Source: Streptomyces sp. NBC_00775 (GTDB taxonomy: Bacteria; Actinomycetota; Actinomycetes; Streptomycetales; Streptomycetaceae). From it: a stretch of DNA of 64,000 nucleotides. The stretch is from assembly GCF_036347135.1 (NCBI RefSeq), contig NZ_CP108938.1:7564001-7628000 (forward strand), in the 5' to 3' direction. The position numbers and the translations under genes were made by a program. Below the pieces are notes generated by a model. It worked only from the letters and a program-made list of their open reading frames with translations. It was not told the DNA's origin and did not search any database. This document shows positions 30,562-39,356 of this stretch, in pieces; within the stretch, counting starts at the first letter, position 1, and every line of letters begins with the position of its first letter.

Positions 30562-32031
30562 GTGACCGCTGAGGCCATGGAGGCGGGCCCCGGGAAGGGT
30601 GTGGCCGCCGACGGCGACCGGCCCCTGCGCATCGCGCTCCTGACGTACAAGGGAAACCCGTTCTGCGGCGGTCAGGGCGTGTACGTACGGCACCTCTCGC
30701 GCGAGCTCGCCCGGCTCGGCCACGGCGTCGAGGTCATCGGCTCCCAGCCCTACCCCGTGCTCGACGAGGGCGAGGACCTCGAAGGTCTCTCCCTCACCGA
30801 ACTGCCCAGCCTCGACCTGTACCGCCAGCCCGACCCCTTTCGCACCCCCCAGCGGGACGAGTACCGCGACTGGATCGACGCGCTCGAGGTCGGCACGATG
30901 TGGACCGGCGGCTTCCCCGAGCCGCTGACCTTCTCGCTGCGCGCCCGCCGCCATCTGCGCGCCCGGCGCGGCGACTTCGACGTCGTCCACGACAACCAGA
31001 CCCTCGGCTACGGCCTGCTGGGCAACGTGGGCGCGCCGCTCGTCACCACCATCCACCACCCCATCACCGTCGACCGGCAACTGGAGTTGGACGCCGCCGA
31101 GGGCTGGAAGCGCCGCGCGTCCGTACGCCGCTGGTACGCCTTCACCCGCATGCAGAAGCGCGTCGCGCGCCGCCTGCCGTCCGTGCTCACCGTCTCCGGC
31201 ACCTCACGCCAGGAGATCGTCGACCACCTGGGAGTGGCCCAGGACCGTATCCACGTCGTCCACATCGGCGCGGACACCGACCTTTTCTCGCCGGATCCGG
31301 CGGTACGGCAGGTGCCGGGCCGCATCGTGACGACCTCCAGCGCGGACGTCCCGCTCAAGGGGCTCGTCTTCCTCGTCGAGGCGCTCGCGAAGGTGCGCAC
31401 CGAGCACCCCGGCGCCCACCTCGTCGTCGTCGGCAAGCGCGCCGAGGACGGGCCCGTCGCGCAGGCCATCGAGCGGTACGGCCTCGAAGGCGCCGTCGAG
31501 TTCGTCAAGGGCATCTCGGACGCCGAACTCGTCGACCTCGTCCGCTCCGCCGAAGTCGCCTGCGTGCCCTCCCTGTACGAGGGGTTCTCCCTCCCCGCCG
31601 CCGAGGCCATGGCCACCGGTACGCCCCTGGTGGCCACCACCGGCGGAGCGATCCCGGAGGTCGCCGGACCCGACGGCGAGACCTGCCTCGCGGTACCCCC
31701 CGGCGACTCCGGCGCCCTGGCCGCCGCCCTGAGCCGACTCCTGGGCGACCCGCAGCTGCGGACCCGACTCGGCATCGCCGGCCGCGCCCGCGTACTGGAC
31801 CGCTTCACCTGGGCCCGAGCCGCCCAGGGCACGGTGGCCCACTACCGCGAGGCGATGGCCCTCTCCGAGCGCACGCCCCCCCACCGCTCCGCGCCGGGCC
31901 CCAGCCGCTCCGCGCCCCCGACTCCCGACCGCTCCGCGGCCGCCCACAGCGATGTCGCCCCCGGCGAACCCGTCAAAGACGTTGCTGAAGAAGTAGTTGT
32001 AGCCAACCGCGAAAGCAGGGCCACGTGCTGA
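30562..32031 (+). CDS. GT4-family glycosyltransferase
   Basis: 489 residues, GT-B fold. N-terminal GGQGVYVRHLSRELARLGH, then HHPITVDRQLELD and the donor-site region PSLYEGFSLPAAEAMATGTP. The last ~70 residues are low-complexity, Ser/Pro/Arg-rich. Donor and acceptor are unknown. GTG start at 30562 with GAAGGGGG upstream. It opens a three-gene coupled operon and has a KstR box in its promoter region, which suggests sterol or lipid-related control (inference). Confidence 0.85.
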   Translation: MTAEAMEAGPGKGVAADGDRPLRIALLTYKGNPFCGGQGVYVRHLSRELARLGHGVEVIGSQPYPVLDEGEDLEGLSLTELPSLDLYRQPDPFRTPQRDEYRDWIDALEVGTMWTGGFPEPLTFSLRARRHLRARRGDFDVVHDNQTLGYGLLGNVGAPLVTTIHHPITVDRQLELDAAEGWKRRASVRRWYAFTRMQKRVARRLPSVLTVSGTSRQEIVDHLGVAQDRIHVVHIGADTDLFSPDPAVRQVPGRIVTTSSADVPLKGLVFLVEALAKVRTEHPGAHLVVVGKRAEDGPVAQAIERYGLEGAVEFVKGISDAELVDLVRSAEVACVPSLYEGFSLPAAEAMATGTPLVATTGGAIPEVAGPDGETCLAVPPGDSGALAAALSRLLGDPQLRTRLGIAGRARVLDRFTWARAAQGTVAHYREAMALSERTPPHRSAPGPSRSAPPTPDRSAAAHSDVAPGEPVKDVAEEVVVANRESRATC

Positions 32032-32771
32032 CCGTCGACTTCTCCCGGTTCCCGCTCGCCCCGGGCGACCGCGTCCTGGACCTCGGCTGCGGTGCCGGCC
32101 GGCACGCGTTCGAGTGCTATCGGCGGGGAGCGCAGGTCGTCGCCCTTGACCAGAACGCCGAGGAGATCCGCGAGGTCGCCAAGTGGTTCGCGGCGATGAA
32201 GGAGGCGGGCGAGGCGCCCGCCGGGGCCACCGCGACGGCCATGGAGGGCGACGCCCTCGCGCTGCCCTTCCCCGACGAGTCCTTCGACGTCGTGATCATC
32301 TCCGAGGTCATGGAGCACATCCCGGACGACAAGGGTGTCCTCGCGGAGATGGTCCGGGTGCTGAAGCCGGGCGGCCGCATCGCGATCACCGTCCCGCGCT
32401 ACGGCCCGGAGAAGGTCTGCTGGACGCTGTCCGACGCGTACCACGAGGTCGAGGGCGGCCACATCCGCATCTACAAGGCGGACGAGCTGCTGGGCAAGAT
32501 CAGGGAAGCCGGGCTCAAGCCGTACGGCACCCACCACGCGCACGCGCTGCACTCCCCGTACTGGTGGCTGAAGTGCGCGTTCGGCGTCGACAACGACAAG
32601 GCGCTGCCCGTGCGGGCGTACCACAAGCTCCTGGTCTGGGACATCATGAAGAAACCGCTGGCCACGCGGGTCGCCGAGCAGGCACTGAACCCGCTGATGG
32701 GCAAGAGCTTCGTGGCGTACGCGACCAAGCCGCACCTGCCCGTCGACACCGCCGCGGTGGACGCTTCGTGA
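32025..32771 (+). CDS. Class I SAM-dependent methyltransferase
   Basis: 248 residues. Motif I VLDLGCGAGRHAFE, acidic loop VVALDQN, SFDVVIISEVMEHIPDD and VLKPGGRIAITVPRYGPE, as in UbiE/COQ5-like enzymes. The GTG at 32025 overlaps the glycosyltransferase stop by 7 bp. It probably methylates the product of the neighbouring glycosyltransferase or the same lipid substrate (inference). Confidence 0.85.
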   Translation: MLTVDFSRFPLAPGDRVLDLGCGAGRHAFECYRRGAQVVALDQNAEEIREVAKWFAAMKEAGEAPAGATATAMEGDALALPFPDESFDVVIISEVMEHIPDDKGVLAEMVRVLKPGGRIAITVPRYGPEKVCWTLSDAYHEVEGGHIRIYKADELLGKIREAGLKPYGTHHAHALHSPYWWLKCAFGVDNDKALPVRAYHKLLVWDIMKKPLATRVAEQALNPLMGKSFVAYATKPHLPVDTAAVDAS

Positions 32772-33838
32772 CCACGCCCCGGACAGAGCACCTCGTCCTG
32801 CCCGGGGTCCTCACCGCCGAGGAGGCCGCCGCCACGGTGCGCGGGATCCTCGGGGTGCAGCGGCCGGACGGCGCCATACCGTGGTTCCGCGGTCACCACC
32901 TCGACCCGTGGGACCACACCGAGGCGGCGATGGCGCTGGACGCGGCGGGGGAGCACGAGGCCGCCGAGCGGGCGTACGAGTGGCTGGCGCGGCACCAGAA
33001 CGGGGACGGCTCCTGGTACGCGGCGTACCAGGACGGGGCCCACGACGACGTCACCGACCGCGGCCGTGAGACCAACTTCTGCGCGTACCTGGCGGTGGGC
33101 GTCTGGCACCACTACCTGGCCACGGGCGACGACACGTTCCTGGACCGGATGTGGCCGGCCGTCTACGCGGCCGTGGAGTTCGTGCTGCGGCTCCAGCAGC
33201 CGGGCGGGCAGATCGGCTGGAAGCGCGAGGACGACGGCACGGCGGTCAACGACGCGCTGCTGACCGGGAGTTCGTCGATCCATCACGCGCTGCGCTGTGC
33301 GCTGGCCATCGCCGATCAGCGGGAAGAGGCGCAGCCCGACTGGGAGTTGGCGGTGGGCGCGCTGCGGCACGCGATCCGCAGGCACCCCGAGCGGTTCCTC
33401 GACAAGGACCGCTACTCGATGGACTGGTACTACCCGGTGCTCGGCGGCGCGCTGACGGGCGCCGAGGCCAAGTCCCGTATCGAGGAGGGCTGGGACCGTT
33501 TCGTGGTTCCCGGGGTCGGTGTCCGCTGCGTGGTCCCCAACCCGTGGGTGACCGGCGGCGAATCGGCCGAACTGGCCCTCGCCCTCTGGGTGGTGGGCGA
33601 GTCCGACCGCGCCCTGGAGATCCTCCAGTCCATCCAGCATCTGCGTGACCCGGAGACCGGCCTGTACTGGACGGGTTTCGTCTTCGAGGACCGGGCGATC
33701 TGGCCCGAGGAGCTCACCTCCTGGACCGCGGGCTCCCTCCTCCTGGCGGTGGCCGCGCTGGGCGGCGACGAGGCCACCTGCGCGGTGTTCGGGGGCGAGC
33801 GGCTGCCGCGGGGCTTGGACCCGGACTGCTGCGGGTAG
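32768..33838 (+). CDS. Prenyltransferase/squalene-cyclase-fold protein (alpha/alpha barrel)
   Basis: 356 residues. Repeats such as GILGVQRPDGAIPWF, WLARHQNGDGSWYAAY and LRLQQPGGQIGWKREDDG give the QW-like helical toroid of terpene cyclases and related GH-type barrels. No DxDD or DDxxD cyclase motif is seen, so it may be a glycan- or lipid-binding protein or hydrolase instead. The GTG at 32768 overlaps the methyltransferase stop (GTGA), completing the operon. Confidence 0.78.
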   Translation: MTTPRTEHLVLPGVLTAEEAAATVRGILGVQRPDGAIPWFRGHHLDPWDHTEAAMALDAAGEHEAAERAYEWLARHQNGDGSWYAAYQDGAHDDVTDRGRETNFCAYLAVGVWHHYLATGDDTFLDRMWPAVYAAVEFVLRLQQPGGQIGWKREDDGTAVNDALLTGSSSIHHALRCALAIADQREEAQPDWELAVGALRHAIRRHPERFLDKDRYSMDWYYPVLGGALTGAEAKSRIEEGWDRFVVPGVGVRCVVPNPWVTGGESAELALALWVVGESDRALEILQSIQHLRDPETGLYWTGFVFEDRAIWPEELTSWTAGSLLLAVAALGGDEATCAVFGGERLPRGLDPDCCG

Positions 33839-33893
33839 CTCGCCGAGGGGCCGTGGGGTTGTGTGGAGGGTGCGGGTGGGTGGGGGCTGGTGC

Positions 33894-33950
33894 AAAAGAT
33901 TGCGCAGTTCCCCGCGCCCCTAAAAGGGGCGCAGCCCCCAGGAACGGGAC
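33894..33950. repeat. Streptomyces intergenic palindrome, family member 1 (partial)
   Basis: Contains AAAGATTGCGCAGTTCCCCG followed by CGCCCC-TAAAA-GGGGCG and a gcagcccccaggaacggg tail. The same left arm and centre occur at 50718-50759 and 63703-63733; here the right arm is changed. Confidence 0.8.
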
Positions 33951-34042
33951 CGGCCGGGAACCCGAACGGGTTCGCTCGGGTGGCGCAGTCGCGGGGGCCG
34001 GGTGACGCTGCCGGGAGAACCGTTCCCTTCCCGGAGGACCCC

Positions 34043-34606
34043 GTGCCCGTACCGATACGGCGCCTGATCGTGGCGCTCACCCTCAGCTGCGCCCTGCTCG
34101 CCGGCGCCACCGCATGCGGCGGTGGCGGCACCTCTCAGGACACCGTGGCCGTGGCGCCGGCGGCCGCGAGTCAGACCCCGACCCCGACCAGCTCCGCGGA
34201 GAAACAGAAGTTCGCCAAGACCCGCTTCGTGGCGAACGCGGGGCTCGCGGCCGGCGCCACCTACCAGTGGATCGTGAAGCCCTGGAAGGCCGGCAAGTTC
34301 AAGAAGGGCGCGAAGGGCCGTACCTTCGCGCTGGTCAAGGCGGGGCTCGCGGGTGCCTTCGCGTACAACCGGCTCAAGGCGGCCGTGAAGAACGCCCAGG
34401 GCGACCCCCTGCTCTCCAAGGCCATCGCCCCGCTCACGGCGGGCATCGACGCCCTCAAGGACCTGCCGTCCAAGCTGCGCAAGGGCGATGGCTCGGCCGC
34501 CGGTTCCTTCGAGGACATCATCAACCAGGTGAAGGAAGCCGGTAAGAGCGCGGGCGCCGAGGTCAAGGACCAGGTGCCGTCGGCCTCCCAGCTCTCGGGC
34601 GGCTGA
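34043..34606 (+). CDS. Putative secreted lipoprotein, unknown function
   Basis: 187 residues. Signal peptide LIVALTLSCALLAGATAC with a possible lipobox ending at the Cys, then a Gly/Thr/Pro linker and a helical, Lys-rich domain (KTRFVANAGLAAGATYQW, FKKGAKGRTFALVKAGLAG). No family is recognised. GTG at 34043 with GGAGGACCCC before it. Confidence 0.75.
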   Translation: MPVPIRRLIVALTLSCALLAGATACGGGGTSQDTVAVAPAAASQTPTPTSSAEKQKFAKTRFVANAGLAAGATYQWIVKPWKAGKFKKGAKGRTFALVKAGLAGAFAYNRLKAAVKNAQGDPLLSKAIAPLTAGIDALKDLPSKLRKGDGSAAGSFEDIINQVKEAGKSAGAEVKDQVPSASQLSGG

Positions 34607-34613
34607 GCCCCGG

Positions 34614-35624
34614 CTATGTGTTGAGGTCCGCCAGCACCCGTAGCGTGTGCGGGTCCGGTGACAGGACCAGCAGGTCGGTCACCGGGCCCTTGCGCCACAA
34701 CTCCAGCCGCTCGGCGATGCGTTCGCGCGGGCCGACGAGGGAGATCTCGTCCGCGAAGGCGTCCGGGACGGCGAGGACCGCCTCCTCGCGGCGCCCCTCC
34801 AGGAACAGCCGCTGAATCCTGCGCGCCTCCTCCTCGAAGCCCATGCGCGCCATCAGATCGGCGTGGAAGTTGCGCGCGGCGTGCCCCATCCCGCCGATGT
34901 AGAAGCCGAGCATGGCCTTGACGGGCAGCAGCCCTTCGGCGACGTCGTCGCAGACGTGCGCGCGGGCCATGGGGGCCACGAGGAAGCCTTCGGGCAGGTC
35001 GGTCAGCGATGCCTCGTACGCCTGGGGGCGCGTCGGCGACCAGTACAGCGGCAGCCAGCCGTCCGCGATCCGGGTGGTCTGCGCGATGTTCTTCGGACCC
35101 TCGGCGCCCAGCAGGACGGGCAGTTCGGCGCGCAGGGGGTGGGTGATCGGCTTCAGCGCCTTGCCGAGGCCCGTGCCGTCGGCGCCCCGGTAGGGATGGG
35201 AGTGGAAACGCCCGTCCAGTTCAACGGGGGCCTCACGCCTGAGGACTTGGCGTACGACATCGACGTACTCCCGTGTCGCGGTCAGCGGCGACTTCGGGAA
35301 CGGGCGTCCGTACCAGCCCTCGACGACCTGTGGCCCCGACAGGCCGAGCCCGAGCATCATGCGCCCGCCGGAGAGGTGGTCGAGCGTGAGCGCGTGCATC
35401 GCGGTGGTGGTGGGGGAGCGGGCGGCCATCTGCGCGATGGCCGTGCCGAGTTGGATGCGGGACGTCTGCGCGGCGATCCAGGTGAGCGGGGTGAAGGCGT
35501 CGGAGCCCCAGGACTCGGCGGTCCACACGGAGTGGTAACCGAGCCGCTCCGCCTCCAGGGCGAGCGGCACATGGTCCGCCGAGGGGCCGCGACCCCAGTA
35601 GCCGAGTGCGAGACCGAGCCGCAT
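34614..35624 (-). CDS. LLM-class F420-dependent oxidoreductase
   Basis: 336 residues, luciferase-like TIM barrel: LGYWGRGPSADHVPLALEAE at the N-terminus, WTAESWGSDAFTPLTW, then LSGPQVVEGWYGRPFPKS and HPLRAELPVLLGAEGPKN. The sequence strongly recalls the mycobacterial group that includes Rv3520c, a member of the KstR regulon (from memory, not searched). No KstR box was found in its upstream region. ATG at 35624. It should use F420 rather than FMN. Confidence 0.85.
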   Translation of the reverse strand: MRLGLALGYWGRGPSADHVPLALEAERLGYHSVWTAESWGSDAFTPLTWIAAQTSRIQLGTAIAQMAARSPTTTAMHALTLDHLSGGRMMLGLGLSGPQVVEGWYGRPFPKSPLTATREYVDVVRQVLRREAPVELDGRFHSHPYRGADGTGLGKALKPITHPLRAELPVLLGAEGPKNIAQTTRIADGWLPLYWSPTRPQAYEASLTDLPEGFLVAPMARAHVCDDVAEGLLPVKAMLGFYIGGMGHAARNFHADLMARMGFEEEARRIQRLFLEGRREEAVLAVPDAFADEISLVGPRERIAERLELWRKGPVTDLLVLSPDPHTLRVLADLNT

Positions 35625-35748
35625 ATCGCCTCCAGAGCCAGTCGCCTGACGAACCATCAGCCCGCGTGCCGACGGGAACGGGTTGCGACTGTACGACAAC
35701 GGCCCCCCGCCCGGAAGGGCGAGGGGCCGCGGGGGAAGCGGGCGGCGT

Positions 35749-36555
35749 CTAGCCGCGCTGGATCCCCGAGATGTCCTGCAGCACACCACGACGGCCGTCC
35801 TGCGTCTGCGCCACCAGGGTGGCACCGCGCTGCTCGACGGCCAGGTACCAGGTGCCCGGCGCCAGTTCGGCGATCGGCGTCGGCGAACCGTCCTCCGCGA
35901 ACAGCGGACGCGCCACCGGCACGGCGAACCAGAACGGCGAGAAGTCCTGGGCCGCGGGCTGCTGGGCCTGCGGGGCCGACGGCTGCGGCTGAGACGGACC
36001 ACCGAACGGCTGCCCCGGCCCCTGCTGCGGCTGGGCACCGTAGGGCTGGCCCTGCTGCGGAGCGCCCGGGTAGCCGTAACCACCCTGCGGCTGACCGCCG
36101 TAGGGCGGCTGCGGGGCGACGGGCTTGGGGGCGCCGACGAGGGCGGCGCTCAGCGCCGGGACGAGCGGAGTGGCGATCGCGGCGCCGGCGAGGACCACGG
36201 AGGCGATCATGCCGAGGATGAGACCGGAACCGGCGCCGTCCGCGTCGATCAGCCACCACAGGAGTGCCCAGCCGGAGGCGACGGACAGAGCCACACCGAC
36301 GGTTCCCAGGTCGAGGCCGGCCACCTTGCGCGGCTGAGGAAGGCTCCTGGCGAGCGCGATGAGCGCACCGCCGACCACACCGGTCATATAGGTGCCGAGT
36401 CCGAGACCCAGGCTGAGTCCCCAGGCGTTCGGGCTGTCGACTGCGCCGCAGTAGCTGCCACTGCAGCTGGCTACGTCGAGGAACGAGGCGATGAACAGCA
36501 ACACCGCTGCTCCGATCACCACGCCGTCGCCTCGAGTGAGGGAGCGGATATTCAC
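35749..36555 (-). CDS. Integral membrane protein with Gly/Pro/Gln-rich linker
   Basis: 268 residues. Four membrane segments in the first ~140 residues (GVVIGAAVLLFIASFLDVAS, GLGLGTYMTGVVGGALIALA and two more), a linker of PQGGYGYPGAPQQGQPYGAQ type, and a small C-terminal domain beginning SPFWFAVPVARPLFAEDGSP. Related to DUF5336-like actinobacterial membrane proteins; function unknown. ATG at 36555. Confidence 0.7.
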   Translation of the reverse strand: MNIRSLTRGDGVVIGAAVLLFIASFLDVASCSGSYCGAVDSPNAWGLSLGLGLGTYMTGVVGGALIALARSLPQPRKVAGLDLGTVGVALSVASGWALLWWLIDADGAGSGLILGMIASVVLAGAAIATPLVPALSAALVGAPKPVAPQPPYGGQPQGGYGYPGAPQQGQPYGAQPQQGPGQPFGGPSQPQPSAPQAQQPAAQDFSPFWFAVPVARPLFAEDGSPTPIAELAPGTWYLAVEQRGATLVAQTQDGRRGVLQDISGIQRG

Positions 36556-36727
36556 TTCAGGTCCTTCGTCAGTCGTCTCGTCATCGGTGGAGGCGTCGCT
36601 GTCACCGTGTCGCCGTCATGGTGACGCCGTCAGGACGCGGTGTGAAGCGCGGGGGTGGCCCCTCATCGTAGGCATGACACTATCGCCCGTTCGATCAGGG
36701 TGTCCGCCCGGTTCGATCCGTTGATCG

Positions 36728-36976
36728 CTACCCGTGCAGGAAACTCACGATTCCCTCAGAGATCCCACGCGCCGCCTTCTGCCGCCACGCGCCGCTGGTC
36801 AGCTGCGCAGCATCCTTGCTATCGCGCATGTTGCCGCACTCGATGAACACCTTCGGAACCGTTGACAGATTGAGACCGCCGAGATCCTTTCGGATCACGA
36901 GTCCGGTGCCGTCACCGACGTAGTTGGAGGGCCCGTTGCCCGTGACGCGTACGAGGTTGATCTCGATGTGCCCCGC
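36728..36976 (-). pseudogene. 3' fragment of an N-acetylmuramoyl-L-alanine amidase, cut by an IS
   Basis: The C-terminal ~65 codons and stop of an Amidase_3 gene. From 36728 to about 36935 it is about 99% identical to 39357-39565 in the intact amidase. Upstream the two diverge but the reading still resembles amidase (HIEINLVRVTGNGPSNYVGD), so this is a paralogue rather than a simple copy. It ends at the left border of the IS, so the gene has lost its N-terminal three quarters. Confidence 0.75.
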
Positions 36977-36977
36977 T

Positions 36978-37886
36978 AAGAACTCCTAACGAAATGATCT
37001 TCGAGGTGGTTGGATCACTCCGGGACTGTTGATCCGGGGGTGTGGGGTGGCTCGGTCGAAGCCGTGGAACGTCGATGACGAGCTGTGGGCGGTGATCGAA
37101 CCGCTGCTGCCGAAGGTCGAGCGTCGGACTCACCATCCCGGGCGGAACAGACATCCGGACCGGTTGGTGTTCCAGGGCATTCTGTTCGTGTTGCATACCG
37201 GGATCGCTTGGGAACACCTGCCGCAGGAGCTCGGCTTCGGATCGGGCATGACGTGCTGGCGCCGCTTGGCCGAGTGGACCGGGGCCGGTGTGTGGTCCCG
37301 GCTGCACGAGGTCCTCCTCGCCAAGCTCCGCCACGCGAACGCCCTGGACTTCTCCCGGGCGGCGGTCGACGGATCCCACATCCGCGCGTTAAAAGGGGCT
37401 CCAAGACGGGACGAAGCCCCGTTGACCGGGGCAGGACGGGCAGCAAGCATCACCTGATCACCGACGCCACCGGCATCCCACTCGCTGTCACCCTGACCGG
37501 CGGCAACCGCAACGACGTCACCCAGCTCGTCCCACTGCTCGAAGCCGTGCCGCCCGTGCGGGGCAAGCGCGGCCGGCCCCGGCGCCGCCCCGATGTCGTG
37601 CTCGGCGACCGCGGCTACGACCACGACAAGTACCGCCGCCTCGTGTGGGCCCTCGGGGTGAAGCCGGTGATCGCCCGCCGGGGCACCGCGCATGGCTCCG
37701 GCCTCGGCAGCCAACGCTGGGTCGTGGAACGCGCGTTCGCCCACCTGCATTGGTTCCGCCGCCTGCGCATCCGCTGGGAGATCCGCGATGACATCCACGA
37801 AGCGTTCCTCACGCTCGGCTGCGTGCTCATCTGCTGGAGGCGCCTCATCGCCCGTGAGGCCGCCACCCGCAACTGAGAGCCTCCTG
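36978..37886 (+). mobile_element. IS5-family insertion sequence (borders approximate)
   Basis: A transposase gene of the IS5/IS427 type flanked on the left by the amidase fragment. Left border probably at TAAGAACTCCTAACG (36978). Matching inverted repeats at the right side (after 37876) could not be found, so the right end may be degenerate. Cargo-like genes follow. Confidence 0.7.
37047..37876 (+). CDS. IS5-family transposase, made by a -1 frameshift
   Basis: Two overlapping frames. OrfA from GTG 37047 gives VARSKPWNVDDELWAVIEPL and the first catalytic Asp in AVDGSHIRALKG. OrfB in the -1 frame gives KHHLITDATGIPLAVTLTGG, the second Asp in VVLGDRGYDHDKYRR, and the Glu in RWVVERAFAHLHWFRRL. 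The frames join at A-AAA-GGG (37391-37397), a plausible slippery site, after which RGSKTGRSP continues the family sequence. DDE residues are all present, so the element may be active or recently so. Confidence 0.82.
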
Positions 37887-37889
37887 TCC

Positions 37890-38345
37890 TCAACCCTGCC
37901 CGAAGGGCCACGCGGCGCGGACCTGGGCGAGTTGCAGACGCTGGGCATCGACCCAGTCGTCGGGCAGGCGCACCAATACGCAAACCGAGGTGAGGGACAC
38001 CGCGGTGTCCCTCACCACCACCTCGATCGCGTTGAGGACCTCGCCGCGGGAGATGTATGGTCCCTCCGGCGTGATCCGGATCTCCGGGTTTCGACCGTCG
38101 TCCATCCAGCGAACCGGCTGGCCCACGGCGAGCAGTTCGAGCGCCTCTGCCCAATCGTTCAGGTCCTCGGGCAGCAGGCACACCTCTGTGAGGTGGCCCT
38201 TCGCGAACTCGCTGGCCACCACGATGTCGACGTCAAGGCAGCCGTCCCACGGGAGCACTCCGGTTGTTGGCCCCGCCACCCGAACGACCATGCTGTTCTC
38301 TTCATCAGCAAGGTGGATGAGGTCCACCGGACCGCGCTCGGTCAT
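37890..38345 (-). CDS. DUF5959-like protein
   Basis: 151 residues, soluble, acidic. Opening MTERGPVDLIHLADEENSM and the middle region EVCLLPEDLNDWAEALELLA are typical of a Streptomyces-specific family that I recognise as DUF5959; function unknown. Start ATG 38345 follows AGGGGATATGAC. The gene ends 14 bp from the transposase stop, in the segment that arrived with or next to the IS. Confidence 0.7.
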   Translation of the reverse strand: MTERGPVDLIHLADEENSMVVRVAGPTTGVLPWDGCLDVDIVVASEFAKGHLTEVCLLPEDLNDWAEALELLAVGQPVRWMDDGRNPEIRITPEGPYISRGEVLNAIEVVVRDTAVSLTSVCVLVRLPDDWVDAQRLQLAQVRAAWPFGQG

Positions 38346-38542
38346 GTCATATCCCCTGGGCCGTGTGCATGTGTCGACTCATCATGCACACGTCCTCGGC
38401 AGACCAGTCCCCCGGGAGAGCGGGCGCTGATCATTCTGTTCGGAGTTCTAAGACCGCGGAGAGGGTGACGGTCAGTTGGGCGCTCCGCGCCAAGGCTCCT
38501 GTTTCCTGCTCCCACACCTTTCGGCTCCTGCTGCCCCACAGA

Positions 38543-38577
38543 GGAGCGGCCTGCCAGGTTGCCTGGCGGGCCGCTCT
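38543..38577 (-). terminator. Hairpin behind the 38610-39143 gene
   Basis: AGCGGCCTGCCAGG, TTG loop, CCTGGCGGGCCGCT with one G-T pair: a 15-16 bp stem 33 bp beyond the stop codon. Confidence 0.75.
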
Positions 38578-38609
38578 GGGCAGTGCAGGATCCGACCTGC
38601 TTTGTGGGC

Positions 38610-39143
38610 CTACTTCTGCTGGTACTTGAAGCAGACGCCGATCGGCTTGTAGGCCACCTTGTTCTTCTGGAGCGTCTTCGCGGGGATGCCGGCGGCAGCG
38701 GGTCGCTGCACGTCGAACTTCTTACCGGAGTACCTCGTGTATGCCTTGAGGACGCCGTGCTTGCCCCGTGGCACCTCCTTGGATCCGCTCACTGTGATGC
38801 TGCGGGACTTCGTGACGTCCCAACCAACGGCCACGGTGATGGCCTTGTACGTGGCGCTGATGTTCTTCGACAGGGTCGTGCTCACGGACTTGGTCTCGTC
38901 TATTCGCAGAGTCATGTGCCCGTCTCCGGATGCCTCCGCGATCGCCTTCTTGCCACACTTGCTCCCCGCGGATCGGACATGCACAACCTTGTTGAGCTGG
39001 TCTTCCCAATCTCCACCGGCGGCGCGGGTGCCGACAGCCGCCGTGGCTGTTGATGACTCTGCATGAGCGGTGGTGGTGATGCCTGCCAGGCAGGCGGTCA
39101 GAGTGACGGCCGCCGCCGTGCGCTGGATGATCTGGCGCTTCAC
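38610..39143 (-). CDS. Secreted protein of unknown function, beta-rich
   Basis: 177 residues. Signal peptide (AAAVTLTACLAGITTTAHA) and a mature domain rich in Ser/Thr with alternating pattern (SVSTTLSKNISATYKAITVA, TKSRSITVSGSKEVPRGKHG). This alternating pattern recalls the membrane-insertion strands of aerolysin/ETX-type pore formers, but there is no firm match. Three Cys remain. GTG at 39143 after AGGGGGAACGC. Lower GC than its neighbours, as is the 200-bp region upstream, which suggests transfer. Confidence 0.65.
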   Translation of the reverse strand: MKRQIIQRTAAAVTLTACLAGITTTAHAESSTATAAVGTRAAGGDWEDQLNKVVHVRSAGSKCGKKAIAEASGDGHMTLRIDETKSVSTTLSKNISATYKAITVAVGWDVTKSRSITVSGSKEVPRGKHGVLKAYTRYSGKKFDVQRPAAAGIPAKTLQKNKVAYKPIGVCFKYQQK

Positions 39144-39356
39144 GCGTTCCCCCTTGCTATCGATCGAATGTTTCCGATCGCTTTTGGTCGCAATGAGTCC
39201 ATCAGGGATCTGTGTGCGACAGCAATGGAGTTGAGATAGATCTGAGCAAGATCGCGATGCGTGAGATCTGTGGCTGTGCCGTGCAGGCTTTGGTGTGAAG
39301 GTCGTGCGTCGGGTCGTCTGTGCCGACGTGACACACTGCGCGAATGATTGCTGCCG

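Noticed and set aside
32768..33838. Terpene or hopene cyclase
   Set aside because: Barrel repeats are present but no DxDD or DDxxD motif; half the length of a hopene cyclase.
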